The translations under genes were made by a program, and so were the position numbers. This document shows positions 1 to 7,934 of a DNA stretch of 58,997 nucleotides, piece after piece. The DNA is from Anaerolineales bacterium. Lineage in GTDB: Bacteria > Chloroflexota > Anaerolineae > Anaerolineales > Villigracilaceae. The notes under the pieces were generated by a model. That model was not told where the DNA came from, did no database searches, and worked only from the letters and a program-made list of their open reading frames with translations. How positions within the stretch are numbered: position 1 is the stretch's first letter; each line of letters opens with the position of its first letter. The DNA is taken from positions 1 through 58,997 of the forward strand of contig JABFSL010000115.1 of the NCBI GenBank assembly GCA_013140605.1, in the 5' to 3' direction.

Positions 1-196
1 ACATCCAAGTACAAAAATCGTTGAAGTCGTTTATCATTGGAGCGTCCTCTCGCGTGTTTGGTTTCTTTGAGCAGAAACTCCAATACCACGCTTGAGGACT
101 TTTTGTCAACTAGCATAAGACCCTAATTAAGTAGAACCAATCCAAAGTTGCCTATTCCCCAAAAAACTCCGAAGACATATTTGCGCAAACCAATAT

Positions 197-260
197 CATC
201 CCTTCGGGATTGGATGTCGCCTTGCGCAATTTCTATAATCCTGACATCCCTTCGGGATTG
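197..260. repeat. Two copies of a short TTCG-loop hairpin repeat
   Basis: The 16-base string catcccttcgggattg occurs at 197-212 and again at 245-260. Each copy folds as a short stem closed by TTCG. The second copy overlaps the last codons of the MFS gene, so the final residues of that protein are repeat-encoded. The rest of 1-232 holds no gene I can support. Confidence 0.6.
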
Positions 261-1420
261 TTGCTTCGAAATCCCAAATACGCGACCATCAACGCAAAAA
301 GTGCGAGCAGACTTCCCAGCCAGTATGGCGCGGAGAAGGCGATGACTTCAAATGAAATGCCCGCGATGACGGGGCCGAAGATGTTGGTTAGGCTGAGCAA
401 AGTTTGCGTGCCTCCCATCAAGCGGCCCTGCTCGCTTTCAGAGACTCGCAGTGAGACGAGGGCTGTGAGCGAGGGGATGCTCATGCCTGTGCCAAGCGCA
501 ACGATGGTGACGGCGGGATAGAGCGCCCAACTGACGGGCGCGAGCGCCATGCCCGCCAAGCCAATTGCCATGAGAGTAAGGCCGACGAGTGTAAGTTTGC
601 GTTCACCGAAGATCGGTTGAAGTTTGCCGAATAAAAATCCCTGAATGAAGACGGCGCAAATGCCAACATAAAGATAGAAGAAGCTGTTTTGAGTCGGCGT
701 CCAATGAAAGCGGAAGTTTGAATAGAGCGGGAAGTTGGATTGCAGACCAGCGAAGGCGAGATTTAACAAAAACATCGCAACCAGGAATTTCTTGATATTG
801 TCCTGTTTGAAGAGACTTGTGAATTGCCGTCCAAGATGAGCCAAATTAAAAATAGGTTTGATCTCACGTTTTTCACGCGGAAGGGATTCGGGCAAAACAA
901 AATATCCAAAGATGACATTGCTCAACGCAATCGCAGAAGCCGTAAAGGCAGGGACATATAAACCATAGGGGCTTAATAACCCGCCTAGCGCGGGGCCAAC
1001 CATTAATCCCAGCCCAAAGGCCGCGCCGACCATGCCCATGCCGCGCGCACGATTCTCGGTGGTGGTCACATCTGCGATGTAGGCATAGGCGGTGGTGAGG
1101 TTCCCGCCTGTCAGGCCGTCTATTAACACGGCCAGAAAGATCAGCGGAAGCGAATCCGCCAGCCCGAGCATGAGATATCCAAAGGATGTGCCGAGCAGGC
1201 AGACCAACAAAACAGGTCTGCGCCCGTAACGGTCAGAGAGTGCGCCGAGGACGGGGCCAGCAAACAATTGCGCGGATGCATACAACGAGCTCAACGCGCC
1301 CGCAATGGCCGCGCCTCCGCTCTGTGCCTGCACGTAAAATGGCAGCAAAGGCAGCATGATGCCATAGCCGAGCAAGTCCACGAAGATGGTGATGAAGATG
1401 AAGATGAGGGAGGAATTCAA
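233..1420 (-). CDS. MFS transporter, DHA1/TetA-like drug efflux family
   Basis: A 395-residue protein with about twelve hydrophobic segments, the usual size for a 12-TM MFS antiporter. The first helix carries FVDLLGYGIMLPLLPFY, and the loop after TM2 holds the MFS motif A variant GALSDRYGRRPVLL at about residues 60-73. This pattern is typical of the TCR/Tet branch of proton-coupled drug exporters; the substrate cannot be read from sequence. The start used is a TTG without a clear ribosome binding site; an in-frame stop lies close upstream, so no longer start exists. The last residues (NPEGMSGL) fall in a short hairpin repeat. It stands alone, divergent from the TIR-FGE gene. Confidence 0.85.
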   Translation of the reverse strand: MNSSLIFIFITIFVDLLGYGIMLPLLPFYVQAQSGGAAIAGALSSLYASAQLFAGPVLGALSDRYGRRPVLLVCLLGTSFGYLMLGLADSLPLIFLAVLIDGLTGGNLTTAYAYIADVTTTENRARGMGMVGAAFGLGLMVGPALGGLLSPYGLYVPAFTASAIALSNVIFGYFVLPESLPREKREIKPIFNLAHLGRQFTSLFKQDNIKKFLVAMFLLNLAFAGLQSNFPLYSNFRFHWTPTQNSFFYLYVGICAVFIQGFLFGKLQPIFGERKLTLVGLTLMAIGLAGMALAPVSWALYPAVTIVALGTGMSIPSLTALVSLRVSESEQGRLMGGTQTLLSLTNIFGPVIAGISFEVIAFSAPYWLGSLLALFALMVAYLGFRSNNPEGMSGL

Positions 1421-1604
1421 GGGGAGTTGGATACCAGTAAACTATTCTCAGATTTTTTGTAATTATAAGCTGAACCATTGTGAATGCTGGTTTGGCTTTC
1501 ACTGAATTAATCCGCAGATTTCACGGATTGTGCAGATCGGAAAATAACACTTGCCCTACTCGTCCATCAGTGCATACCTTATAATTCGTATGGGAAAGTA
1601 ACTT

Positions 1605-2933
1605 ATGCCATATGAATCTCAAAATACTACGGATCGTCCTCTTCGAGTTTTTCTTTGTCACTCCAGCAATGACAAACCCGCCGTGCGTGAGTTGTACCAA
1701 AAACTCCGCTCCGAGTCGTGGATTCAACCCTGGCTGGACGAAGAAGAACTCTATCCAGGGCAGGACTGGAACATGGAGATCGAAAAGGCCGTTGAAACCG
1801 CCGACGCGATCATTGTTTGCCTAACCAAAGGCTCAATTACCAAAGAAGGCTATGTTCAACGCGAACTAAGAATTGTGTTGGACTTTGCCGATTACAAGCC
1901 CGAAGGCACTTTATATATTATCCCGGTGCGATTGGAAGAATGTGAGCCGCCACGTAGATTGCGCGCTTGGCAGTATGCAGATTATTTTGAAGGTCAGCGT
2001 GAGCGCGCACTGGAAAGATTATTGGTCAGTTTGAAAAGACGAGCTGATTCGCTCGATTTAAAACTTGAAACATCCGCACAAAACACAAAAGAAGCGAAAG
2101 AAAAACCTATTCAAGAAGAGAAGTCTATTATTGAAACACCATTTTCGAAACAAGAAGAAACTGCCAAAAATTCTTTTCCACCGATTACAAGCTGGCCTCC
2201 TTTAGATAAAGTCACTCTCTCCAACGGTATAGAATTTATGCGCATGCCTGCGGGTAAATTCCTGATGGGAAGTGGAAATGGCGACGCAAACGAAACCCCC
2301 CAACACACAGTTGACATTCTTTATGATTATTGGATGGCTCGTTATCCAGTCACTAATGAACTTTACAATGCCTTTGCAAAGGCGAAAGGGATCAAACACC
2401 CCATTGACGGTTTGGAGAAGAAAAAAGATCATCCCGTTGTGCAAATTAAATGGACAGATGCAATGGAGTATTGTCAGTGGCTGAACAACTTTCTCAAAGC
2501 CAAACTGCCTTCTGGTTTAGTCTTGCGCCTGCCCACCGAAGCTGAATGGGAAAAAGTTGCGCGCGGGACAGATGGGCGAGAATACCCATGGGGAAACGAA
2601 TTCGACAAAAACAAATGTAACTCAGACGAGAGCAGAACAGGCGATACTACGCCTGTTGGTTTATATTCGCCGCACGGAGATTCGCCATTTGGATGCGCAG
2701 ACATGGCAGGAAATGTCTGGGAGTGGACACATAGTGCCTATAAATCTTATCCTTACAGTGTAAATGACGGGAGAGAAGATGAAGGGGGGAAAAATATGTG
2801 CGTTTTGCGCGGTGGGTCGTATCGTAGTGAAGTTTTTTATCTGCGATGCACAATGCGTTATCGGAACCTTCCAGATGCCACGGGCGGGAGTTTTGGTTTT
2901 CGCGTATGCCTTGCCCCACCTCTCCCCAAATAA
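1605..2933 (+). CDS. TIR domain fused to a formylglycine-generating-enzyme (FGE-sulfatase) domain
   Basis: A 442-residue soluble protein. Residues about 13-150 are a bacterial TIR domain: it opens with RVFLCHSSNDKPAVREL, has the WIQPWLDEEELYPGQDW loop, and keeps a glutamate in the YVQREL helix where catalytic TIR NADases carry theirs. A charged linker (about 155-205) joins a C-terminal SUMF1/FGE fold (about 210-440) with the family hallmarks FLMGSGN, LPTEAEWEKVARG, YPWGNEFD, MAGNVWEWT and VLRGGSY. In characterised families TIR domains cleave NAD or act as scaffolds, and FGE domains oxidise cysteines, act in other iron/copper chemistry, or bind ligands. No sulfatase or radical enzyme is adjacent, so the FGE domain may be a sensor or binding module. 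The role is unknown. Confidence 0.85.
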   Translation: MPYESQNTTDRPLRVFLCHSSNDKPAVRELYQKLRSESWIQPWLDEEELYPGQDWNMEIEKAVETADAIIVCLTKGSITKEGYVQRELRIVLDFADYKPEGTLYIIPVRLEECEPPRRLRAWQYADYFEGQRERALERLLVSLKRRADSLDLKLETSAQNTKEAKEKPIQEEKSIIETPFSKQEETAKNSFPPITSWPPLDKVTLSNGIEFMRMPAGKFLMGSGNGDANETPQHTVDILYDYWMARYPVTNELYNAFAKAKGIKHPIDGLEKKKDHPVVQIKWTDAMEYCQWLNNFLKAKLPSGLVLRLPTEAEWEKVARGTDGREYPWGNEFDKNKCNSDESRTGDTTPVGLYSPHGDSPFGCADMAGNVWEWTHSAYKSYPYSVNDGREDEGGKNMCVLRGGSYRSEVFYLRCTMRYRNLPDATGGSFGFRVCLAPPLPK

Positions 2934-2936
2934 CAT

Positions 2937-3196
2937 CTTGCCCACTTCCACTGGGGGAAGTCCATCCACGAATGGATCACGAATTCTCGAATTGCAGACT
3001 CTCATTCGTAAATTCGGGGTTATATTCGTGGACGGTTTTAAATACCATTTTTCCCTTGTCCACTTCCATTGGGGGAAGTAACCATCCACGAATGGGTCAC
3101 GAATACTCGAATAGCCGACTCTCATTCGTGAATTCGTGGTTATATTCGTGGACGGTTCGTTTAATCTCTTGCCCACATCCACTGAGCGAAGTAAAC
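2937..3196. repeat. Two and a quarter tandem copies of a ~115-bp palindromic repeat
   Basis: Most of the 393-bp gap 2934-3326 is repeat. Units begin at 2937, 3055 and, truncated, 3168, each opening with cttg(c/t)ccac(t/a)tcca. Each full unit contains CCATCCACGAAT near its start and the complementary ATTCGTGGACGG near its end, so it can fold into a long imperfect hairpin. The spacing (118 then 113) and the lack of unique spacers exclude CRISPR. Confidence 0.8.
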
Positions 3197-3212
3197 TTTC
3201 AACACGCCCGTA

Positions 3213-3299
3213 GTGCGTCGCACCACACGGGTAGGATTTATCTGTCGAGCAGGAGAATCTCATCTGGTAAACTCTCCCCGTTAGTCTGGTGCGACGCAC
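3213..3299. repeat. Inverted repeat upstream of the hydroxyproline genes
   Basis: A perfect 13-bp inverted repeat, gtgcgtcgcacca at 3213-3225 and tggtgcgacgcac at 3287-3299, encloses about 60 bp. It sits 28 bp before the DapA-family start. It may be a mobile palindrome or a terminator of upstream transcription; no T-run follows it. Confidence 0.6.
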
Positions 3300-3326
3300 C
3301 CCCACACTTATCAACTGGAGCCTCCC

Positions 3327-4199
3327 ATGCAACTCAAAGGAATTTACGCCCCCATCGTCACCCCCTTCAACGCGGACGAAAGCATCAACTACCCCGTCCT
3401 CGAACAACTCATCGAATACCTGATTGCCAACAAGATCGCGGGACTCGTCCCAGGCGGAACCACAGGCGAAGTCTACGCTTTCACCGAAGCCGAACGGCTG
3501 GATATTTTCAAATTCGTCAAAGAGAAAGTCAACGGGCGGGTCACGCTGATTGCAGGCACCAACTCTGGCGCCACGCGTGATGTCGTCCGCTACTCGCAGA
3601 TCGCCGAGGGCATGGGCTACGACGCGCTCATGGTTGCTGTCCCGCCGTATTCACGTCCCAACCAACGCGAACTGCTCGCGCATTACGAAGCCGTCGCCAA
3701 AGCTGTCAAAATCCCCATCGTGCTTTACAACTTCCCCTGGCGCGCGGGCACCGAAGTCAGCTACGAAGTGATGGACGGTCTGACCAAATACGATCACATC
3801 ATCGGCATCAAGGAAGCCAGCGGCGACATGTCCCGTGTTTATGAAATGCATCTGCGCTACGGCGACCGCTATCAAATGATCTGCGGTTCTGACGATCAGG
3901 CGCTTGACTACTTCCTGTGGGGCACCACCTCATGGATCGGCGGCGCCGCCTCCTGCGCTCCGCTCGAACATCACAACGTCCTCGAAGCCGCGCTCGCCAA
4001 CGACTTCGTGGCAGCCCGCAAACACATGGACAAACTCCTGCCCCTGCTCCGCAACATGGAAAGCGGCGGTTACACTCAAAAGGTCAAAGTGGGATGTGAA
4101 CTACGCGGCATCCCTGTTGGAAATCCACGCCAGCCGCTGCTGCCCCTGTCCGCTGAAGACCGAGCGGAATTTGAGAAGATATTCAAAACTTTACTTTAA
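3327..4199 (+). CDS. DapA-family lyase, probably 1-pyrroline-4-hydroxy-2-carboxylate deaminase
   Basis: A 290-residue TIM barrel of the dihydrodipicolinate synthase / N-acetylneuraminate lyase family. The pyruvate-carboxylate loop GGTTGE is at residues 43-48, the catalytic tyrosine in YNFP is Tyr134, and the Schiff-base lysine in GIKEASGD is Lys162. The neighbours decide the likely role. A proline racemase-family epimerase and a FAD D-amino acid dehydrogenase follow on the same strand, which is the set for hydroxyproline degradation (epimerase, D-hydroxyproline oxidation, deamination to 2-oxoglutarate semialdehyde). The final semialdehyde dehydrogenase is not in the window. Start at ATG 3327 with TGGAG a few bases upstream. 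True DapA or another aldolase remains possible. Confidence 0.8.
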   Translation: MQLKGIYAPIVTPFNADESINYPVLEQLIEYLIANKIAGLVPGGTTGEVYAFTEAERLDIFKFVKEKVNGRVTLIAGTNSGATRDVVRYSQIAEGMGYDALMVAVPPYSRPNQRELLAHYEAVAKAVKIPIVLYNFPWRAGTEVSYEVMDGLTKYDHIIGIKEASGDMSRVYEMHLRYGDRYQMICGSDDQALDYFLWGTTSWIGGAASCAPLEHHNVLEAALANDFVAARKHMDKLLPLLRNMESGGYTQKVKVGCELRGIPVGNPRQPLLPLSAEDRAEFEKIFKTLL

Positions 4200-4207
4200 T
4201 ACATACC

Positions 4208-4330
4208 CGGTGGTTGAGTAGCCACGAGCGATAGCGAGTGGCGTATCGAAACCACCTGTCAATGAAGTATTTTTCTTTCACTGGTGGTTTCGATACGGGC
4301 GAGACGAACACTCGCTCTACTCAACCACCG
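4208..4330. repeat. Palindromic intergenic repeat (ggttgagtag family)
   Basis: The termini CGGTGGTTGAGTAG (from 4208) and CTACTCAACCACCG (ending 4330) are exact reverse complements. An inner pair, CGTATCGAAACCACC and GGTGGTTTCGATACG, is also exact, giving a nested palindrome that fills the gap between the lyase and epimerase genes. A diverged relative lies at 5384-5512. Confidence 0.8.
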
Positions 4331-4344
4331 AGTAGGATAATGAC

Positions 4345-5373
4345 ATGATGAAACGTATCCCCTTTTTGGACTCACACACCGGCGGAGAGCCTACCCGCCT
4401 CATCACCTCGCTTCCCTTCAACCTCGGAACTGGTTCCGTTGTTGACAAATTATCCACGCTGAAAAAAGACCATGACGACTTCCGCACCACAGTCCTCAAC
4501 GAACCCCGCGGCTCGGATGTCCTCGTCGGCGCATACCTCGTCCCGCCCGCCGACCCGACCTGTCAGTTCGGCGTCATCTACTTCAACAACGTCGGCTACC
4601 TCGGCATGTGCGGACATGGCACCATTGGCTTAATTGCATCGCTGGCATATCTAGGCAAAGTCCAACCTGGCGTTATTCGAGTGGAAACTCCTGTTGGGGT
4701 GGTGGAAGCAACTTTGCATCCCTCGTCATTGCGAGGAGGGCTTCAGCCCGACGAAGCAATCTCGCGCAACGTTGAGGAGATTGCTTCGGGCGAAGTGCAT
4801 CGCCCTCGCAACGACATGTATCCGAATAGGGTCTCCGTTAAAAACATCCCCGCTTACCGCCACTTGACTCACATCCCTGTCACAGTCGATGGCAAAACCA
4901 TCCACGGCGACGTGGCATGGGGCGGAAACTGGTTCTTCCTCTGCCACGACCACGGACTTGAAGTCAGTATGCAAAACCTCGAAGCGCTGACCGATTTCTC
5001 GTGGCGAGTCCGCGAGCAGTTCACCGCTAATGGAATCACTGGTGCAAACGGCGCGGAAGTTGACCATGTTGAGTTATTCGCATCCACACCCGATGCCGAT
5101 AGCAAAAGTTTTGTCCTCTGCCCAGGCAAAGCCTACGACCGTTCGCCTTGTGGTACGGGCACGAGCGCAAAACTCGCCTGCTTATACGGCGATGGAAACT
5201 TGCAAGTTGGTCAAACGTGGAAACAACAAAGCGTTGTCGGCAGCATCTTCGAAGGCAGCGTGCAATTGGATGGTGACAAGATCATCCCGACCATTACAGG
5301 CGAAGCATGGGTGATGTCCGAGGGGACGATTTTGGTGGATGAGCGCGATCCGTTTGGAAGTGGAATTCAATAA
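4345..5373 (+). CDS. Proline racemase family protein, probably 4-hydroxyproline 2-epimerase, carrying an in-frame repeat insertion
   Basis: A 342-residue protein with both catalytic cysteines of the family: Cys89 in MCGHGT and Cys269 in SPCGTGTSA. Two cysteines mark racemases/epimerases rather than the Thr-containing dehydratase branch. The fold opens with the family motif DSHTGGEPTR. Residues about 127-157 are encoded by a palindromic repeat (4725-4815) dropped between VVEATL and the strand around VSVKNIPAY; without it the protein would be about 310 residues, the usual family size. The neighbours support hydroxyproline as substrate. The frame is open across the insert, so the gene may still be functional, with an extra surface loop. 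Confidence 0.85.
   Translation: MMKRIPFLDSHTGGEPTRLITSLPFNLGTGSVVDKLSTLKKDHDDFRTTVLNEPRGSDVLVGAYLVPPADPTCQFGVIYFNNVGYLGMCGHGTIGLIASLAYLGKVQPGVIRVETPVGVVEATLHPSSLRGGLQPDEAISRNVEEIASGEVHRPRNDMYPNRVSVKNIPAYRHLTHIPVTVDGKTIHGDVAWGGNWFFLCHDHGLEVSMQNLEALTDFSWRVREQFTANGITGANGAEVDHVELFASTPDADSKSFVLCPGKAYDRSPCGTGTSAKLACLYGDGNLQVGQTWKQQSVVGSIFEGSVQLDGDKIIPTITGEAWVMSEGTILVDERDPFGSGIQ
4725..4815. repeat. 91-bp palindromic element inside the epimerase gene
   Basis: The outer arms gtcattgcgagg (4725) and cctcgcaacgac (ending 4815) are complementary with one mismatch; the inner arms gaagcaatctc and gagattgcttc are exact. The same family occurs between genes at 16017-16154 and 29833-29932. Here it is translated in frame. 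Confidence 0.85.
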
Positions 5374-5383
5374 ATTCCATCCC

Positions 5384-5512
5384 CGCTGGTTGACTAGATG
5401 GCGGCGTTCTTCCGCCGTCGTATCGAAACCAGCAATGATAGGTATATTTGAAATTCAAAGGTGTAGTCTCGATATGTCCCGCGAAAATCACGCGGGACTA
5501 CTCGACCACCAT
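5384..5512. repeat. Diverged palindromic repeat between epimerase and dehydrogenase
   Basis: Contains ctggttgactag and cgtatcgaaaccag near the left end and ctactcgaccacc at the right end, plus a small inner hairpin, gtcccgcgaaaatcacgcggga. It is related to the element at 4208-4330 but more decayed. Confidence 0.6.
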
Positions 5513-5531
5513 ATGCAACGAGAGTAAATAA

Positions 5532-6785
5532 ATGATAACAAAATCAGATATCCTCATCATCATCGGCGGCGGACCCGTAGGCTTAAGCTGCGCGTACTAC
5601 CTTTTGAAATCTGGAAGAAAAGTGACCCTGCTGGATGCCAAAGAAATCGGCAAGGGCAGCGGTTCGGGTAACGCGGGGCATATCGTGCCGAGTCATATCA
5701 TTCCGCTGGCGGCACCGGGGGTGGTGACCTCCGCCCTTAAGTGGATGCTTGACCCCGTGCATAGTCCCTTTGGGATGAAGGTCAGCCTCGACCCGAATTA
5801 TCTTTCATGGCTGTTGAAGTTTGTGTTGGCTTGTAATGAAGCGAATGTGCAGCGTAGTATCAAACCATTGAATGATCTCGGTCAGTTGAGCGCGAGGAAT
5901 TTTGCGCAGATCGTTGCCGAAGAAAAGTTTGATTGCTCGTATCAGGAAAAGGGTTTGCTGTTTTTATACAAAACTGAAAAAGCCTTTCACGATGGACAGC
6001 ACGAAGGCAAATTCATGCAAAAGCATGGAATCCCTGTCAGCGTGTATGACAAGGCGAAGATACATGAAGTGGAACCTGCCGCATTGGATGATGTTATCGG
6101 CGGTGTGCATTTCAAAGGGGATGCGCATCTCAACCCTGCGGTGTTTCTCAAACTGCTCAGTGACCGCGTTCGCGCGATGGGGGCGGAGATGTTGGAGAAC
6201 ACACCTGTTACGGGATTTGAAACGGCGAATGGAAAGATTTCGAAAGTAAAAACCAGCACAGGAGATTTTGAAGCCGAACAAATTATTCTTGCTGCGGGTG
6301 CGTTGACTCCAGCTGTGGCGCGGGATTTGAAACTGAACATTCCCATCCAGCCTGCGCGTGGATACAGCATGACCATGTCTGCAACCAAGCAGATGCCGAG
6401 CCATGCATTGATTCTCGGTGAAAGAAGAATCGCGGTTTCGCCGTTGGATGGTGTTCTGCGCTTCACAGGTCGACTCGAAGTTGGCAATTACAGTATGGAA
6501 CCGAATCCTGTTTGGATTCAAAGAATCGAAAATTCTGCGCGTGAGTATTTGCGTTTAGATGAAAAACTGGATGTGAAAGAAACCTGGGCGGGATTACGTC
6601 CCACCACGCCTGATGGGATGCCGATCATTGGACGTTCTCTAAAGCATAATAATTTGATCTTAGCCACGGGCCACGCCATGCTGGGATTATCGCTTGGGCC
6701 GGGGACTGGTCAAGTTGTGGCTGAACTGGTCAATGGACAGCAACCAGCTATCAGTTTAAGTCCGATGCGGCTGGAAAGATTTTGA
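5532..6785 (+). CDS. FAD-dependent D-amino acid dehydrogenase (DadA-like), probably D-hydroxyproline dehydrogenase
   Basis: A 417-residue protein of the DAO/GlpO family. The FAD-binding Rossmann motif is IIGGGPVGLSCAYYLLKSG at about residues 10-28, followed by the ribose-binding acidic residue in VTLLDA. The C-terminal flavin motif is GLRPTTPDGMPIIG near residue 355, followed by NLILATGHAMLGLSLGPGTG. As the third gene of the hydroxyproline set it would oxidise cis-4-hydroxy-D-proline to the pyrroline substrate of the DapA-family enzyme, passing electrons to the membrane. GAGAG precedes ATG 5532 at suitable spacing. A broader D-amino acid substrate range cannot be excluded. Confidence 0.85.
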   Translation: MITKSDILIIIGGGPVGLSCAYYLLKSGRKVTLLDAKEIGKGSGSGNAGHIVPSHIIPLAAPGVVTSALKWMLDPVHSPFGMKVSLDPNYLSWLLKFVLACNEANVQRSIKPLNDLGQLSARNFAQIVAEEKFDCSYQEKGLLFLYKTEKAFHDGQHEGKFMQKHGIPVSVYDKAKIHEVEPAALDDVIGGVHFKGDAHLNPAVFLKLLSDRVRAMGAEMLENTPVTGFETANGKISKVKTSTGDFEAEQIILAAGALTPAVARDLKLNIPIQPARGYSMTMSATKQMPSHALILGERRIAVSPLDGVLRFTGRLEVGNYSMEPNPVWIQRIENSAREYLRLDEKLDVKETWAGLRPTTPDGMPIIGRSLKHNNLILATGHAMLGLSLGPGTGQVVAELVNGQQPAISLSPMRLERF

Positions 6786-6832
6786 AGTCGCCTTAACTTT
6801 ATAGTTTTGCATAAAGTGAGTTTATTAAAACA

Positions 6833-6874
6833 ATCCGCAGGTTGAATAGGTAATTCTCTACTCAACCTGCGGAT
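6833..6874. terminator. Bidirectional hairpin between convergent genes
   Basis: ATCCGCAGGTTGA and TCAACCTGCGGAT form a 13-bp stem between the plus-strand dehydrogenase and the minus-strand livM. An A/T-rich tract lies on each side, so it can terminate both transcripts. Confidence 0.7.
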
Positions 6875-6894
6875 GAAAATTTTATGGTGGAAAG

Positions 6895-7926
6895 TTAGCC
6901 GAACAATTTTCGCAGTCGCTGCCAGCCTTGATTGATCTGGAAGGATTTCGCTCTCCATGTTCCGACAATACCAAATGGGATGAACAAGACAAAGAGCACG
7001 TACACCGCTCCGCTGATGAAACTGGCGCTTTCACCGATGTAACGGCGCAGTCCAAAATCCAGCAGACGATAGACTACAGCGCCAACCAATGCGCCGTTGA
7101 GCGTGCCTACGCCGCCAATGAGAATGATGAGCAGGGCTGTGACGGTGAACCCCATGCTGGCAACATTCGGGCTGACAATGGGTTGATAAAGCGTGTGCAT
7201 GAAGCCAGCCAAAGCGGCGGTCAATGATGAGAGGGTGAGCGCGGCGAGTTTGAAGTAGAAGGTGTTGTATCCCAACATGCGGGCGCGGCCTTCGTTCTCG
7301 CGGATGGCGATGCAGACCCGTCCCGTGGGGGAGTCGACGAAACGTTTGTACAACAGGTAAACCAGAATCAATATACTCAACGCTATGAAGTAAAAACGGA
7401 TGCGTTCATTGGCGGGACTGATGAATGCGGGTGCGATCACGCCTTGCAGGCCGACATCCGCGCCTGTGTATGGACCGAGTTCACTGGACATGACCACAAT
7501 ATGGAAGACCGATCCCAAGCCAAGTGTGACCAAGGCAAAGGTGATCCCTTTGACGCGCGGCAGAACAAGCCCGAACAGAATCGCCTGCACGATGGCTGCG
7601 ATAAAAACCAGCCCAAGCGTGGCGGGAAGAGATAGTCCCAATGTCTTGAGGGAAATGCCCGTCAGGTATGCGCCGACGCCGAAGAACATGGAGTGACCGA
7701 AGGATAACATGCCTGTAATACCGAAGATCAGGTCAAAGCTCAAGGCGTAGAGCGCGAGGATAAAAATCTCAATCGCGAGTCCCTGTGCAAATTTTGCGTT
7801 GCCGCTTTCATTTGCGAACACAGCCATTGGAGATTCACCATCCATCAGGCCGACGATGAACGGCAGAAGAATGAGCGCGAGAAGCGTAAAGAGTGATGCG
7901 CGGTTGGATAAAAGAAATTTTTTCAT
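6895..7926 (-). CDS. livM: Branched-chain amino acid-type ABC transporter permease LivM
   Basis: A 343-residue hydrophobic protein of the LivM class. The conserved stretches LIFGITGMLSFGHSMFFGVGAY (shown in part), GRVCIAIRENEGRARMLGYN (the loop that contacts the ATPase) and ILIGGVGTLNGALVGA are all present. It is the last gene of the five-gene Liv set on the minus strand, 8 bp after livH. In this setting, with acyl-CoA ligases upstream, the cargo may be an organic or aromatic acid rather than leucine; related Liv systems move such compounds. Confidence 0.92.
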   Translation of the reverse strand: MKKFLLSNRASLFTLLALILLPFIVGLMDGESPMAVFANESGNAKFAQGLAIEIFILALYALSFDLIFGITGMLSFGHSMFFGVGAYLTGISLKTLGLSLPATLGLVFIAAIVQAILFGLVLPRVKGITFALVTLGLGSVFHIVVMSSELGPYTGADVGLQGVIAPAFISPANERIRFYFIALSILILVYLLYKRFVDSPTGRVCIAIRENEGRARMLGYNTFYFKLAALTLSSLTAALAGFMHTLYQPIVSPNVASMGFTVTALLIILIGGVGTLNGALVGAVVYRLLDFGLRRYIGESASFISGAVYVLFVLFIPFGIVGTWRAKSFQINQGWQRLRKLFG

Positions 7927-7934
7927 ATCCGTCC

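Noticed and set aside
2937-3196. CRISPR-like direct repeats
   Set aside because: Only two full units of about 115 bp without unique spacers; no cas genes.
2661-3407. Long minus-strand frame of 248 codons
   Set aside because: It runs across the TIR-FGE gene end, the tandem repeats and the next gene start on the opposite strand; its composition is that of translated repeats.
5964-6521. Two overlapping minus-strand frames inside the D-amino acid dehydrogenase
   Set aside because: They are antisense shadows of a gene with clear family motifs, and have none of their own.
1605-6785. Defence island around the TIR gene
   Set aside because: Neighbours are an MFS exporter and hydroxyproline catabolism; no nuclease, toxin or other defence gene seen.
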